Shown here: piece by piece, positions 8,727 through 19,000 of the stretch
Position numbering within the stretch: the first letter of the stretch is position 1
How the letters are laid out: each line of letters starts with the position of its first letter
Assembly: GCA_030849465.1 (NCBI GenBank)
Contig: JARVLF010000016.1
Coordinates: 248,001-312,000, forward strand
DNA length: 64,000 nt
Direction: 5' to 3'
Source: Moesziomyces globuligerus
Taxonomy: Eukaryota > Basidiomycota > Ustilaginomycetes > Ustilaginales > Ustilaginaceae
The notes under the pieces: generated by a model
The model's input: the letters and a program-made list of their open reading frames with translations, nothing else
What the model was told of the DNA's origin: nothing
The model's database searches: none
Position numbers and translations under genes: made by a program

Positions 8727-10563
8727 CGGCAATGCAACATCGGCGGCTCTCGTCGTTTCCTCTCACCTGACCGTGATGCGGACACAGATCGGCCTCGGAG
8801 CGTTTTGCTAGATCGGGCGATCGAAAGACGATCACATCGGGAGCATTGAGTAGCAGCATGCCATCTGCTGGACGAGGGAAAGGCGGACGAGACCGGACGA
8901 AGCAGCACGGTTATGCACCTGGGCGCACGCGGGCGCAGCAGATGATCAGGAGTCGAGGTCATGCCAGGAGGCGTTGTCATTTTCGCGCAGTTGCGAGGAA
9001 TGCGCGTTGCGTGAAAAGCACGCCGGAAATGTCGGCTGGGCTGACGCCTCGCGGGCTGATGGCTCGCGCGCTGCCGGCGTGCTGCGGGCGAATCCGCGCC
9101 GTCATCACTCCGATCCGGGTTTGTGCGTGCCCATGCACTTTGTAAACACCATGCCTGTACTAGCGTGAGCAGCTGTCCCAGCAGCTGCACGGCGGCCAGG
9201 AGCAAGCATGCGGGGCGAGGTCGCTGCCCGCGCATGCCGCTGGTCACGCTGCATTTGAGCCAGCAACGCGGTTCGGATGGCAGCGCAGACGCGTTGCTCC
9301 ACCAAAACGGCCCTGTCGGACTGCGCGGGGCTCTTTCCGCCCTCAGGCCAGCTCGACAGGAGGGGCAAATCACATATCCGCCTCCCAGCGCCACCACCTT
9401 CGCTTCGAGACGCCGTCACAGTTCGTGTGCGATGCCAGCGACCCACATGCTCGAGGCAGAGTCGATCCTCACGTCGCACTGGCTCGAAATATCAAAACAG
9501 CAGCAGCGCGCACTGTTGCTGCAGGCCGTGCAAGAGAAGGCAATGCTGCAGACACGGATCTCTTTGTTGCCATTGTCGATGCAGTCGCTTCCAGGCTCCG
9601 CGCTTGCGATAATTGAACCTGTGGTCACTGGCCGTGGATCCGCTTGCTTCCGTCCGTGGGGCTGGATGCACATGCATGCAACACTGAAATGCTGCGCAGA
9701 GGTCGGCTCCATGGGGCATGCGAGATTTCATGCTCCGAGCTGTCACTTTTCCCTCGTCCCGCCAACCCAGCGATCCATGCTCACATCTGCTCCCTGCACT
9801 ACCGCAGCCCGGGCCTCGTGCCTGGTCCCCTTACGTTTGCGCTCGAGGAATTCTTCGCTCTTCGCAGTTCAGCGCACAGCTTCCGGTCGTCCGCGTCCAG
9901 CCCTTGGACTGTCCCGCCTCGCTTGGGCATCCCAGCCCGTGTGCCTGTCCTTGCTCTGTCCGGCATCTTTCTCGTAAGAGCATCTGCTGGCTTCCACAAG
10001 GTCCAGCGTGAGCAGTCTCACCGTGCCGGAAGGCATGCTACCATGCATCGCGCCGCTTTGTGGCGCTCGAAATCCTTGCTCACGCTGCTGTCCACGTCCG
10101 CCTCAGCCGCATAGCTTCGAGCTGTCAGCAGATCTACTCTGTTTCCTACCGTGGCTACAGCAGAGAACAGCACAGGGAAGCCGCCGTTTCCTCCCCAGCG
10201 ATGTTTCGCGGCGCCTTGAGCGGCGGTAGTGGTGGGCGGAGATGTTGCCCTCGCTCGCGCAACCATGCTCGCCCTCTTGTATCAGCTCTTGGCTGCCTCC
10301 TCTATCCTTGACTTCCATCACTCCTCCCCTTTCCTCCATCACCGGTGTCCCCCTCCTCCTCCCCTTCCCCTTTCCCGTCCCCTTCCACCGTCCTTCTCTC
10401 GTTTCCAGTCTGTCCTCGCCACTCTCTTTCCACGACTACTCGTCGGCCACGTTCTTTTACCACGATCCAGCACTAGAATCAACCAAGCAGCCGAAGCGAC
10501 CATCATCCGAATCGAAACCTCGCTTCCAGTCGTCGCCCATTGCATCAACAACAGCACCACATC
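8727..10563. other. Long spacer (1.8 kb) between TFB4 and the glyoxal oxidase gene
   Basis: Several open frames of 100-280 codons occur on both strands here, but none shows a recognisable domain, consistent codon bias or paired splice sites. I therefore see no supportable gene. The last 250 bp is the leader described separately. The unusual length for this compact genome fits a regulated gene downstream, but that is inference. Confidence 0.5.
10318..10440 (+). promoter_or_regulatory. Polypyrimidine leader upstream of the glyoxal oxidase gene
   Basis: About 120 bases of almost uninterrupted C/T (blocks such as ctcctcctccccttcccctt) lie 125-245 bp before the ATG at 10564. C/T-rich tracts commonly mark transcription start regions of fungal genes; here this is inference from composition alone. 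Confidence 0.5.
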
Positions 10564-12453
10564 ATGGCCGTCTACGCCCAGTCAATGATGGCTCTCAAGG
10601 GGGTGGTGCTCGGCGCCCTCCTGATCGTCGCTACGGGCACTGGCGCAGCTGCCGGCAAGGCCGGCTCCATGCAGGTCGTCGGCAATTCCGGCGTCTCCGC
10701 ACAGATGATGTTCCTCGGCACTGAACAGAAGGTGTACATCCTCGACAAAACCGAGAACAACCCGATCAAGGTCAACGGCCACCCTGCCTGGGGCGTCGAA
10801 TACGACATCAATTCGAACAAGATTCGCGCTATGGAGGTGCGCTCCAACACGTTCTGCGCTGGCGGCATGACGCTCGGCGACGGCCGTTGGCTCGTCACCG
10901 GTGGCAACAAGGCAGTCACCACCAACGGCGCTGATGCCAAGTCCGGCCAGGGCTACGGTGCGTACAACGGTGGCAAGGCACTCCGTTTCCTCTCGCCTTG
11001 CGACAACCAGCAGTGCCAGTGGGACGACCAGGCCAACAACCAGCTCAACAGCGAGAGGTGGTATCCCACCGTCGAGCCGCTTGCCGACGGTCACAACATC
11101 ATCCTCGGAGGCATGCGCGACGGCGGCTTCGTGCCGAGCCAGGGCTCCAACAACCCCACCTACGAGTTTTATCCGATCAAGGGAGACGGAGGCAGCCGCA
11201 ACCTTCCCATTCTCCAGCGCACCGTTCCACTTTCGCTCTACCCCATCGCGTACCTCATGTCGTCCGGCGACGTCTTCATTCAGGCAGGCCGCGAAGCCAT
11301 CCTGTGGAACTACAAGAAGCAGAGTGAACGTGCACTCCCTTCCATTCCCGGCGCGCCACGCGTCTACCCGGCCTCGGGAGGATCGGCGTTGCTTCCACTC
11401 AGCCCGGAAAACGGCTACAAGGAGACCGTGCTCTTCTGCGGTGGTATGAGCCTGGGAAAGACGTCCAACTGGGGCAACGAGGGCGGTCCGGCTATCGCCG
11501 TCGCCCAGCTGCCAGCCTCAACCTCTTGCGAGCAGATCAGTCCTCTTCAAGGCGCCTCGTGGGAAGCCGTCGATGATCTTCCGCAGGGGCGATCCATGGG
11601 TCAATTCATCCAGCTGCCTGATGGCAAGCTCTGGTTCGGTAACGGTGTGACCACGGGTGTCGCTGGTTACACCACCGACCCGCACGCCCGCGGCGGTCCC
11701 GTCGGCGAATCGTACGGCGACAACCCGTCGTACCAGCCGCTCGTGTACGACCCCAAGGCCAGCAAGGGCAACCGGTGGAAGCGCGTGGGCAACACCAACA
11801 TCGGTCGGCTCTACCATTCGTCCGCCACCCTGCTTCCCGACTCGTCCATCCTCGTCGCCGGCTCCAACCCGAACGCTGACTACAACGTCAATACCAAGTG
11901 GAAGACCGAGTACCGTGTCGAGCGCTGGTACCCCGAATTCTACGACGCCCCTCGACCCTCGAACGCGGGTCTTCCGCGCACCTTCTCGTACGGCGGCGAC
12001 GGCTTCACCATCACGCTCTCCTCGGCCGCAGCCGCACAGAAGGCCAAGGTCGTCCTGGTTCGTACCGGATTCTCTACCCACGGAATGAACATGGGCCAGC
12101 GCATGATCGAGCTCGAGACCACTCGCCAGGGCAGCAAGGTCAACGTCGCTCAGCTTCCACCCAACCCGAACCTCTTCGCTCCGGGTCCGGCGCTCGCCTT
12201 CATCGTCGTCGACGGCGTACCAAGCCAGGGCAAGATGGTCATGGTAGGCAACGGCAGGATCGGAACGCAGCCAGTGGGAGCTAAGACCAAGCTCGCCGCT
12301 GCGTCGAAGCGCGACGAGCAGCTGGAAAGCCGCAACAGCTCGCACGCCGAGCGCGACCTCGATAACGTCGCTTCCAAGCTCGGCCACGATGATGTGCTCC
12401 GCCGCAGCGGCATGCACGCCCGTCACCACAAGGGCTCTGCCGACCGCTACTGA
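10564..12453 (+). CDS. Secreted glyoxal oxidase (copper radical oxidase, AA5-type)
   Basis: Oxidises small aldehydes such as glyoxal and methylglyoxal to acids, releasing H2O2 outside the cell. Single exon, 629 aa. An N-terminal signal peptide is evident (hydrophobic VVLGALLIVATGTGAAA, cleavage probably near residue 30). The candidate copper/radical residues are in place: Cys98 in NTFCAGGM, Tyr167 in SERWYPTVEP, Tyr417-His418 in RLYHSSATLLPD and His506 in STHGMNMGQR. These match the Cys-Tyr cofactor, axial Tyr and two His ligands of Phanerochaete glyoxal oxidase. Kelch-like repeats fill the middle. After the C-terminal domain (ends near VMVGNGRIG) comes a hydrophilic tail of about 70 residues rich in Arg, His and Ser, with no GPI signal. 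Ustilago maydis has glo1-glo3, of which glo1 is needed for filamentous growth and virulence; which paralogue this is cannot be told. Confidence 0.9.
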   Translation: MAVYAQSMMALKGVVLGALLIVATGTGAAAGKAGSMQVVGNSGVSAQMMFLGTEQKVYILDKTENNPIKVNGHPAWGVEYDINSNKIRAMEVRSNTFCAGGMTLGDGRWLVTGGNKAVTTNGADAKSGQGYGAYNGGKALRFLSPCDNQQCQWDDQANNQLNSERWYPTVEPLADGHNIILGGMRDGGFVPSQGSNNPTYEFYPIKGDGGSRNLPILQRTVPLSLYPIAYLMSSGDVFIQAGREAILWNYKKQSERALPSIPGAPRVYPASGGSALLPLSPENGYKETVLFCGGMSLGKTSNWGNEGGPAIAVAQLPASTSCEQISPLQGASWEAVDDLPQGRSMGQFIQLPDGKLWFGNGVTTGVAGYTTDPHARGGPVGESYGDNPSYQPLVYDPKASKGNRWKRVGNTNIGRLYHSSATLLPDSSILVAGSNPNADYNVNTKWKTEYRVERWYPEFYDAPRPSNAGLPRTFSYGGDGFTITLSSAAAAQKAKVVLVRTGFSTHGMNMGQRMIELETTRQGSKVNVAQLPPNPNLFAPGPALAFIVVDGVPSQGKMVMVGNGRIGTQPVGAKTKLAAASKRDEQLESRNSSHAERDLDNVASKLGHDDVLRRSGMHARHHKGSADRY

Positions 12454-13119
12454 GCGCGCTCGCCCCGATTACCTTCTTCTTGCAGTGCCAAGCGGCACTG
12501 CTTTTTGCTCATTGGTTTCCGTCCCGAAAGGCAGTGTGATCCTCGGTGCGCTCCTGCGACTCAAACATAGTAGCGGGATCCACCTTGCAGCTTAGATCCT
12601 AGCCGCTCATCTCTTTGGTCCCAGTACTCTGTCAATTCATTACCTTCTTGCTTCAAGGCATGATTTGGCTGTGCAGGTCTCGAAGCATTGGTTGAATAGG
12701 CTCAGCATGCTTGCACAAGATTACCAAGCCTGTTGGACTGTAGCAGGCTCCTCCAAGGCAGCCTTCTAACAGCAAGGATGTGATATCTGCAGTCAGCAAA
12801 CATCACCTGCACACCATGCTCTGGCATGCAAATGCATTGCCAGTGTGATACTAAGTCTTTGCCATGGCATCGATGCAGATACGGTCCAAGGTCATGTGCT
12901 GTCAAATGCAGTCAATCTGCATTTGGACGGGTCGTGGACTGCACTATGGCTTCGATCTGACAGCTCTGCGTGATTTTCTCCGCAAGTTTCACGTGACTGT
13001 GACCAGAAGAAAGTGCGGGCAAGCTTGCGACTTTCCACATTTTCCGCTGACCGACACTGGGGACCCCTTGCGTCCTACACCATCTCACATCCTCACGCAA
13101 GTTGCGGAGAGCATCGGCC
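12454..13119. other. Spacer between glyoxal oxidase and mS41 genes
   Basis: This 666-bp region is less GC-rich than its surroundings and has no supportable gene. It contains a small imperfect palindrome at 12821-12843 (ctggcatgca against tgcattgccag, one bulge) and repeated atgca words. The last ~100 bp should hold the mS41 promoter. Confidence 0.45.
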
Positions 13120-13778
13120 ATGTTCACACGACTACCCACAGCAGTGCTGACATCCGCAAGGGCGTCGAGCTCTAGGAGCTTCGTCACGACAGCTGCCACA
13201 GCTGCACCGGTCAGGCCCATCCCGAAGCCGAAAGGTAAGCTCCTCCTGTGCCGCATCCCAGCGCCTTGATTGCAGGTTGCTCACGTCGTGCTAATGTGTC
13301 CTGCCGATGATCACAGGGGCGATCTCGGATGCAGAGAAGTTTCTCACAGCGATCTCGCGCACTCGACGAGACTTGGCATCGAACTCGTCGCTCACGTCGG
13401 CGATCGACAAAAAGTGGTCCAATCTGTTCACCGTCCGCACGACCGAGCTCAAGGAGGCCGGAGTGACGACTAAGGATAGAAAGTTCTTCCTGTGGGCGCG
13501 CGAGAAGTTCCGTCAGGGCGCCGATCCAGCCCTGTTCATCACCGACGCCAAGCCTAAGAAGAAGGTTCGAGGGTACGTTTCTACCGTCCCCGCTCACGGT
13601 TGCGCACCTTCCGCCAGCTCATACGCACGCATTCGCTGACCTCCTACCTGTCATTCTGTCCGTTGAACCGGTACATCACTCTGCGGCGTATATGCGACTC
13701 GAACACAGATGGGGCCCACGAGTGCAGACGGCCGAACGTATCCGGGTCCGTGGCGTAAGGAGGCCGGGCGAGAAGTGA
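13120..13778 (+). CDS. FYV4: Mitochondrial small-subunit ribosomal protein mS41 (Fyv4/IGR-motif protein)
   Basis: Component of the mitoribosomal small subunit, also known as Fyv4. Three exons: 13120-13234, 13317-13572 and 13709-13778, giving 146 aa. Introns are 82 and 136 nt, with donors gtaagc and gtacgt and acceptors cacag. The splice phases (1, then 2) join KPKG|AISDAEKF and KKKVRG|WGPRVQ exactly as the family requires. The N-terminus (MFTRLPTAVLTSARASSSRS) is a typical mitochondrial presequence. The IGR-like core runs from DAEKFLTAISRTRRDLA through ELKEAGVTTKDRKFFLWARE to KFRQGADP, and the basic tail after KPKKKVRGWGPRVQ is conserved in Fyv4. It ends tail to tail with COX18, 143 bp away. 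Confidence 0.85.
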
Positions 13779-13920
13779 TGGCGCCTCAGACTCGACCGCA
13801 ACAGCCTTGCTTACCTCATGTACCATATCCCTGCAATCCGATCTGGCTTCTATTCGCGTCGGACTCATTAGGCAAGAAGTAGGGAAAGGGATCTACTTAA
13901 ATGCCATGGAAGGATGCGGG

Positions 13921-15292
13921 CTAGTTACGGTCCTGATGTTGCTGCTGGAGAAGCTGATTCTTTCGGGCGGTCTTGACGAGAACGGAGCGGCGGTCGAGGA
14001 CGGCGAGCACCGAGTTCTGGAGGAGGGTGTAGATACCAGACGAGAGCCAGTAGACGACGAGCACCTGTTGATTCGGGGAGCAAGCGAAAGGTCAGAACGG
14101 GTCGAACACGCATGTCGCGACTGGAAAGGGAGGAAGCTAGACGTACACCTGGGGCCTGGCAGGCGATCGGGATGAAAGCGATCGCGAGCACGCGAAGCGC
14201 ATTGGTGATGATGCGAACTCTACGTGGCTCGTCCTCCTCGGACTGTGCAGGTTTAGCGCCGGATTCGTGTGCGAGGAGCTTCTCTGCCGTCCTTGAGGCA
14301 GCGTCTGCATTGGCACCGGACGTCGCTTGGCGGATCTTGGCAATGGCCCTCCTGCTCCAGCTGTTGAGCTCGGTGTTGGCCAAGGTGAGCATGCCGAAGC
14401 TGACAGGCCCGACCATGGTGGTGTCCTTGTCGCCGAGCGTGGGCCCGCCCATGGTGCCTTTGAGCTTGGTGATGGCGGCCTCGTCGAAGCCGCGGTCGGC
14501 GAGAATGGCGGTGCTTGCTTTGAACTGCTGGGCGAGCTCGGGCGAGGGTGACCACCAGGGCAGCACCTCGGAGGCGAATGGTGAGGCGGGATCCAGGGCG
14601 GACTGGCGCAGCAGCGCGGTCATGAGCAGAAAGACGGGGATGCTCACCGTCGCCGGACCGATGAATGCGGGCAACGGCGAGGCATTGTGCTTGCGGAGCA
14701 GCTCGGCGAGCTTTTGCTTGAGCTCCTTCTGCACTTCGGCGGTGAACTGCTCGTAAGACATGCCGGCTCTTCGGCAGCGTGCGCGGACGGTGAGCGGGAT
14801 GCGCTCCTTCATGATCTCCCACTCGGGCAGCACGCGTTCGGTGAGCTTGCGCGTCTTGCTCCTCTGCCAGAGTGTGACGGGTAGTGTGACGGCGGTTCGT
14901 ACAGCAAAGGCGAGCACGAATATGGAGAGGGCATGGGCGTGCGGCCCAGAAAAGTGAAGCGTTTCGGCGAGGTTGTGGATGGTGGGCACCCAGGGTTGCA
15001 GAAACTCGAAGCCACCCTGGACGACCTCAGCCTCGGATACAGAAGCCACGGCGTCTGCGGAGGACCCATCTGATGGCAGCCCGGCGGTAGGCAGAGGTGT
15101 GTGGGAGCTGGAGGGCGCGGAGGAAGATGCGTTGGACTGCCGCAGTGGCGTGGAAGCGAAACCACGAGCATGTTGTACTGCAAAAGAGCGGCAAGCAGCG
15201 CCGCGTGGCAGAGGGCCGCTGACCGATGGTAAGCCTGCCGCCTTTGTGCGGGCGCTAGCGGCGACGATGCGGAAGACGCCGGTGGAAACCAT
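13921..15292 (-). CDS. COX18: Mitochondrial inner-membrane insertase Cox18/Oxa2 (YidC family)
   Basis: Inserts mitochondrially encoded Cox2 segments into the inner membrane. Exons 15292-14147 and 14064-13921 give 429 aa. The 82-nt intron (donor gtacgt, acceptor caacag, branch near ttctgacc) joins CQAPG|VLVVYWLSSGIY, which completes the last YidC transmembrane segment (the P-x-G-x-x-x-YW signature). The N-terminus is Ser/Ala/Arg-rich, fitting a presequence. TM1 (ALSIFVLAFAVRTAVTLPVT) carries an Arg and the TLPVTLWQ stretch typical of Cox18 rather than Oxa1. A charged matrix loop of about 90 residues follows (TVRARCRRAGMSYEQF...), then SIPVFLLMTALLRQS. Inserts make it longer than human COX18 (333 aa). 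Start: the ATG at 15292 is preferred; the frame stays open for 87 more codons upstream without family support. Confidence 0.83.
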
Positions 15293-16096
15293 GCTTGCCC
15301 GGAGATGCGAGGATCCGCGCTCGATGGGCTCTGTCGAAGCGGGCAAGGAGGTGTGGTGGTGAAGCGGGGCCACAGGTGGTACTGATGCAGTAGCTTGGAC
15401 GGCCGTCAGATTTGTCAAGCTTCCGGCCTTGCTCGACTCCACTTTCTTCCACCCAGAGAGGCGAAAGATGATCCCCGATGCAAGAGGCCTGCGATGATTT
15501 AGATCGCCGATGGGCATTTCGTTCAACACGCGGCCAAAAAATCCGGACGGCATTTACGCGACGGACGGCGCGTTGGCAGAGCGAGGCGTGGAGGTGTTGG
15601 TTTTGGCATGCGCCGCTCTGCAGAGCTCAGCGGGAAGCCGCTCGGCTGAGTAGGAGCCGCGGTGGCAAGCGCAAAAGACGCATGGCAAGAGCTCTCTCGG
15701 AAGCTTGCCGACTTACGTCCAGCAGCCCAGCAGCCCAGCAGCTCAGCAGCTCAGCAGCTCAGCAGCTCATCAGCTCATCAGCGGCGGCTCCAGACCAGCG
15801 AGCGCAAGCGCACGGAGAGCTCAAGGGCGGTTCAGATACGCCAGTCGTGATTTCGATCCGCATTGCCGCCCCGCTCTCAGCTTCTCGACCAGCTCAGTCC
15901 CGCATCTTCCTTCCGCACCCACCTCGGCTGCCTTCATCTGCTGGACATGCCTCGTCCCTTCCTTTCCTCCGTCATTCGTCCTTTCCTCTGCCTAACTTCG
16001 GATAAGTAGCTCGACAAGCAGGTCTAGGCGTGGCCCTCGCCTTCTGCCTCTCTTACCTCCGCATCCCTAATCCCGACGCTTCCTCGAGGCAGCGAA
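15293..16096. promoter_or_regulatory. Divergent promoter region of COX18 and MPH1
   Basis: An 804-bp gap between divergent starts. It contains the 8-bp tandem repeat at 15721-15784 and a C/T-rich stretch (about 15880-16010) next to MPH1. The open frames in it look non-coding. Confidence 0.45.
15721..15784. repeat. 8-bp tandem repeat (agcagctc type)
   Basis: Eight head-to-tail octamers: agcagccc twice, agcagctc four times, atcagctc once, then atcagcgg. It lies in the COX18/MPH1 divergent promoter. Most units contain the palindrome agct. Confidence 0.85.
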
Positions 16097-19000
16097 ATGG
16101 CGATCACATCGTACGAGGCCGATGATATCGACGATTTCGACGACTTTGGCATCGACGACTTTGACGACTCGGCGCTGCTCCAGCTCGATCAGATCGAGGA
16201 CAAACTCATCCACCACGCCGGCAAAGATGCTTCCGCATCGACGTCAGCACCCGCGGCGGCCGTAAGCGATGCACGACCGTCGTTGCGCTTCCAGACCTTG
16301 TCGTCTCATGCCGCCGCATCGAGCGCAAGAGCATCCGCAGCTTCAAAGCCGCTGCAACGAGTGGCCTCCACCGGCTCAGCCGCCCCCTCCCAGCCTCCGT
16401 CGTCCGGAGCGGCTCGCCAGATGAACCTCTTTGGCAAGCCCGTCGAGCTGAGCCAGTCCCGCGCTGCCAAAGTCGTCTCGTCCAGTCCTGGCCACATCAC
16501 CCTTTCCTCCCAGTCGGCCACCCACGCCAGTAGCGACGCAGCTCGCGCTGGCGCGTCGGATGCCGACGACGCTCCACCTCGATCGCGTCCTCCATGGCAG
16601 CAGAAGATCGGCACAAAGACCTGGGATAGGGAGGCCTACCTGCACAGAGACAACGCAAAGAATCGTGATCATACCGCCATCGACATCGATGCGCTCGAAG
16701 ACGACGAGCTCCCGCACGGCAAGGGCAAGCAGAAGCGCAACTGGGATCAAGACAGCCAGTACGACACCCTCCTCCCGCCACCACCGCCAGACACACGCCG
16801 CCATCTCGGACCGCCACTGCCGCAGAAGTGCACGATCGATCCCGAGGCTGCCAAGACCTGGATCTATCCCACCAACATGGAGAAGCGCGACTACCAGTAC
16901 AACATCGTGCAGAAGGCGCTCTTCAACAACGTGCTTGTCGCCTTGCCAACCGGCCTCGGCAAGACCTTTATCGCTGCAGTCGTCATCCTCAACTTCTTTC
17001 GCTGGTTTCCAGACGGCAAAATCCTCTTCCTAGCTCCCTCCAGGCCCCTGGTCGACCAGCAAAAGATCGCATGCCATCGCATCTGTGGCCTGCCCTGGGA
17101 CTGCGCCATCGACCTCACCGGCAACACCACCGGCGCTCTCCGCGGCGAACATTGGCAGTCCAAACGCATCTTCTACATGACGCCTCAGACGCTCGAGAAC
17201 GACATCCGCGAGGGCAGATGCGATCCTCGCGACTTTGTCTGTGTCGTCGTCGACGAGGCTCACCGCGCACGCGGAAGATACGCCTACGGCAACGTCATCG
17301 GTCGCATCATGGACGTCAACCCCCACTTCCGCGTGCTCGCCCTCTCCGCTACCCCGGGCAAGGACTCGGACAGCGTCCAGGAGGTCGTCGACCAGCTTCA
17401 CATCAACCAGATCGAGATCCGCACCGAAGAGGCCATCGACGTCCAGCGATACATGTTCCGCAAACGCGAGGAGATCGTCAACGTCACCCTCGGAAAGGAC
17501 CTCAACAAAGTCAAGGACAACTGGGCAAAGCTCATGCAGACCCAGATGGATCCGCTCATGAAGGCTGGCCTCCTGCGCAACCAGGACCCCGTCCTCCTCC
17601 ACCCTTTTGCCGTCAACGCCATCGCCAGGGACGGCAGCCGCGCCTCCATCCTGCGCGAGAGGCCCTACCTCCGCTCCAACATCTCCGAGCTTGGTCAGAT
17701 GGCGCTTTCCATGCAGTACCTCATGGAGCAGTCGCTCACCATGTTCTACAACCGCCTCAAGGAACGCTCGCTCGGCTACAACGCCAAGGGCAAAAAGACC
17801 TCGTCGTCCAAGCAGCAGATCTACGCCAACAACAATTCCACCTTTACAGACATCATGCGTGAGCTCGAGGTCATGCAAGATACCAAGGGCCGCATCCTAC
17901 ATCCCAAAATGATCAAACTCCGCGAGGTGCTCGTCGAGCATTTCGACCGGTGCGCCGCAGAGCAGATGCACAACGCAGAGGCATATCAGGAGAGTGGTCA
18001 CGACGTCTTCGGCTGCACGCCCAAATCGGCCGACCTGTCGCAGTTCAACGCCTCATCTCAGGCCGACACACGCGTCATGGTCTTCTGCTCCTACCGCGAG
18101 TGCTGCGACGAGATTGTGGGCTTTCTCAAGGATTCCGGATTCCGCGCTACCGAATTCGTCGGGCAGAGCAAGGCCAAAAGCGGCAAGAAAGGCATGTCGC
18201 AGAAGGACCAGGAGCGCGTCATCGCCGACTTCAAGGCGGGCAAGTACAACGTGCTCGTCGCCACTTCGATCGGCGAGGAAGGCCTCGACATCGGCTCGGT
18301 CGATCTGACGGCATGCTACGAAGCCGTCAAGGACTCGATCCGCATGCTCCAGCGCATCGGCCGCACGGGTCGCAAGCGCGAGGGAAAGATCGTCGTGCTC
18401 GTCTCCGAGGGTCGCGAGCAGCAGAACTGGCAGCACTCCAAGGACAACTACAAAGCTGTCCAGAAGGAGGTCGACTCGCGCCTCTACGTCGAGCTCTTTG
18501 ACGATGTCGATCGCATGGTGCCGGACAACATTTCGCCGCGCCCGATCCTCAAGCAGGTCGAGCAGCCTGAATTCGATCCCTCGATGGTGTCGGAGGGCAA
18601 GACGAACTTCAAGGCTGCCCGCGTCAAAAAAGCACCCAAACCTAAGAAGGATCCGAAACGCAACATGCCCGAAGGCGGCGACCTCCTTGCCGGGTTCCGA
18701 AAGGCCTCCTCGTTAGCCAAACGAAAGCGAGCATCGAGCGACAATGCCGATCTCGACGCAGGCGATTCGGATGCGCCGCCTGCCAACGAGACGCACAGTC
18801 AGAAGGTGGCGCGTCTTCTCACCATGGATGATGATGAGATGGAAGCGCTTTTCGAAGAAGAAGACCGATTGCTCGATCTCGATCTGCGCCCTGCCAAGGA
18901 GAGACGCAAGGCCGCCAAGCTGATCGTTAGCTCACCGCCAAGCTCTCCGGACCGCTCGCCAGCTCTGCGGTCGCGCACATCGCTGACGGGTTCCAACGTC

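Noticed and set aside
8576..9977. Frames of 270-285 codons on both strands between TFB4 and glyoxal oxidase genes
   Set aside because: Erratic codon third positions, no domain, no matching splice sites and mutual overlap; treated as non-coding.
11518..12429. 303-codon minus-strand frame opposite the glyoxal oxidase
   Set aside because: Same explanation: antisense of a strongly biased gene, no domain, no promoter-like leader.
12454..13119. Possible retroelement or LTR remnant in the lower-GC spacer
   Set aside because: No paired terminal repeats, target-site duplication or polymerase-like frame could be found; only a small palindrome.
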